From contig NZ_BAAAFZ010000008.1 in assembly GCF_039523795.1 (NCBI RefSeq), positions 372,001 through 436,000 of the forward strand: a stretch of DNA of 64,000 bases. The letters are read 5' to 3'. The notes under the pieces were generated by a model. It searched no databases, was not told the DNA's origin, and saw only the letters and a list, made by a program, of their open reading frames with translations. This document shows, piece after piece, positions 63,292-64,000 of the stretch (within the stretch, counting starts at the first letter, position 1; each line of letters starts with the position of its first letter). A program made the translations under genes and the position numbers. Source of the stretch: Craurococcus roseus (GTDB lineage Bacteria > Pseudomonadota > Alphaproteobacteria > Acetobacterales > Acetobacteraceae).

Positions 63292-64000
63292 CTACTCCAC
63301 CTGCATGCGCAGTTCGGCCACCAGCGGGCGCACCTTGGCGATTTGGCCGTGCACCGCCGCGGCGAATTCCGCAGGGCTGTTGCCGCCCGGCTCGGCGCCC
63401 AGTTCGGCGATGCGGCGGGCGACGTCGGGGTGGCGCGCCGCCGCCGCGATCTCGCGGTGCAGCCGCTCCAGCACCGGCGCCGGCGTCCCGGCGGGGGCGA
63501 AGAAGCCGTTCCAGCCCAGCAACTCGGCGTTCGGGAAGCCTTGCTCCCGCGCCGTCGGCACCTCCGGCAGCAGCCCGGCGCGCTTGGCGGCGATGGTCGC
63601 CAGGGGCTTCAGCGCGCCGTTGCGGATGTGGCCGATGGAGGAGGGGAGCTGGTCGCCGCCGAAGTGGATGCGACCCGCCAGCATGTCCTGCACCAGGGGC
63701 GCGGCGCCGCGGAAGGGCACGTGCTCCATGCGTATGCCGGCGTCGCGCTTCAGGATCTCGCCCACCAGGTTCATGGTGCTGCCCGGGCCGGTGGAGCCGT
63801 AGAACAGGTCGGTGCGGGCCTTGGCGTGGGCCACGAACTCCCGGAGGTCGCGCGCCGGGACGGACGGGTGGGCCAGCAGCATCAGCGGCACGTCGGCGCC
63901 CATGGTGATGGGGGCGAAGTCGCGCTCGATGGAGTGCGGCGCGCGGCCGGCGAACTCCAGCGCCGCCGTGGTGGTGGAGAAGGTCAGGTTGTGGAACAGC
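63292..64000 (-). CDS. Tripartite tricarboxylate transporter substrate-binding protein (TctC/Bug family), 5' end outside window
   Basis: The visible 235 residues are the C-terminal three quarters of a Bug/TctC receptor. Typical segments are FYGSTGPGSTMNLVGEILKR, HVPFRGAAPLVQDMLAGRIH, LLPEVPTAREQGFPNAELLG and the closing AEFAAAVHGQIAKVRPLVAE. Bug proteins bind carboxylates in the periplasm. TctA/TctB membrane genes are not in view; orphan Bug receptors are frequent in such genomes. The ligand cannot be told from this fragment. Confidence 0.92.
   Translation of the reverse strand, partial: LFHNLTFSTTTAALEFAGRAPHSIERDFAPITMGADVPLMLLAHPSVPARDLREFVAHAKARTDLFYGSTGPGSTMNLVGEILKRDAGIRMEHVPFRGAAPLVQDMLAGRIHFGGDQLPSSIGHIRNGALKPLATIAAKRAGLLPEVPTAREQGFPNAELLGWNGFFAPAGTPAPVLERLHREIAAAARHPDVARRIAELGAEPGGNSPAEFAAAVHGQIAKVRPLVAELRMQVE

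Overview
This window is a very GC-rich, gene-dense chromosomal stretch with the look of an alphaproteobacterium, most likely a Roseomonas-like member of the Acetobacteraceae. That placement is inferred from codon and GC character, the alphaproteobacterial glp ABC transporter, the TctC/Bug receptor at the right edge and the style of the nitrate cluster; no rRNA or other phylogenetic marker is present. Most genes sit in tight operons with 1-4 base start/stop overlaps, and GTG or TTG starts are common.

Layout. 1-9206 (minus strand): assimilatory nitrate/nitrite genes (nasT, nasS, nitrate ABC transporter, FAD reductase, siroheme nitrite reductase, diflavin-type reductase running off the left edge), with an ANTAR-type antitermination leader between nasT and nasS. 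9321-17275: a mixed accessory stretch with a DUF1194 exported protein, a polytopic membrane protein, a GtrA/GT2 pair whose GT2 gene is frameshifted, an IS5-family element that has replaced nearly all of a sugar kinase next to rpe, a ferritin-like protein and a frameshifted YihY/BrkB gene. 17620-22169 (minus): an aa3-type cytochrome c oxidase operon with two subunit III genes and a 53-residue membrane protein. 22644-35740: a complete-looking aerobic benzoyl-CoA (box) module: branched-chain-type ABC importer, benzoate-CoA ligase, alpha/beta hydrolase, boxC, boxB, boxA, thioesterase, and a convergent boxR (HTH fused to shikimate kinase). Three TGCA-N6-TGCA-like operators precede the three transcription-unit starts.

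36032-39088: divergent hutH and hutF of histidine degradation. 39099-45896: a 2-aminobenzoate (anthranilate) CoA-dependent module: RidA, CoA ligase, enoyl-CoA hydratase, MarR regulator and SDR on the minus strand, divergent from a fused monooxygenase/reductase; the shared promoter has a 20-bp direct repeat. 45978-56019: a glycerol regulon (DeoR regulator, glpD, glpSTPQU-like ABC transporter, solute-binding protein, glpK). 56213-58974: a two-subunit molybdenum hydroxylase. 59289-61595: a 768-residue protein with a long disordered linker and Sel1-like repeats. 61877-62914: toxin-antitoxin material (BrnT-like fragment, Phd antitoxin, frameshifted PIN toxin). 62944-64000: a gamma-glutamylcyclotransferase-like protein and the 3' part of a TctC/Bug receptor.

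Together the genes describe an aerobic heterotroph that assimilates nitrate and uses aromatic acids (benzoate, 2-aminobenzoate), histidine and glycerol, respiring with an aa3 oxidase. The most interesting content is regulatory: a likely BoxR regulon readable from the DNA, an ANTAR leader, and candidate MarR, GlpR and hut operators. No tRNA, rRNA or CRISPR array was seen. Three separate conserved genes carry single-indel frameshifts, which may be real decay or may reflect sequence quality.
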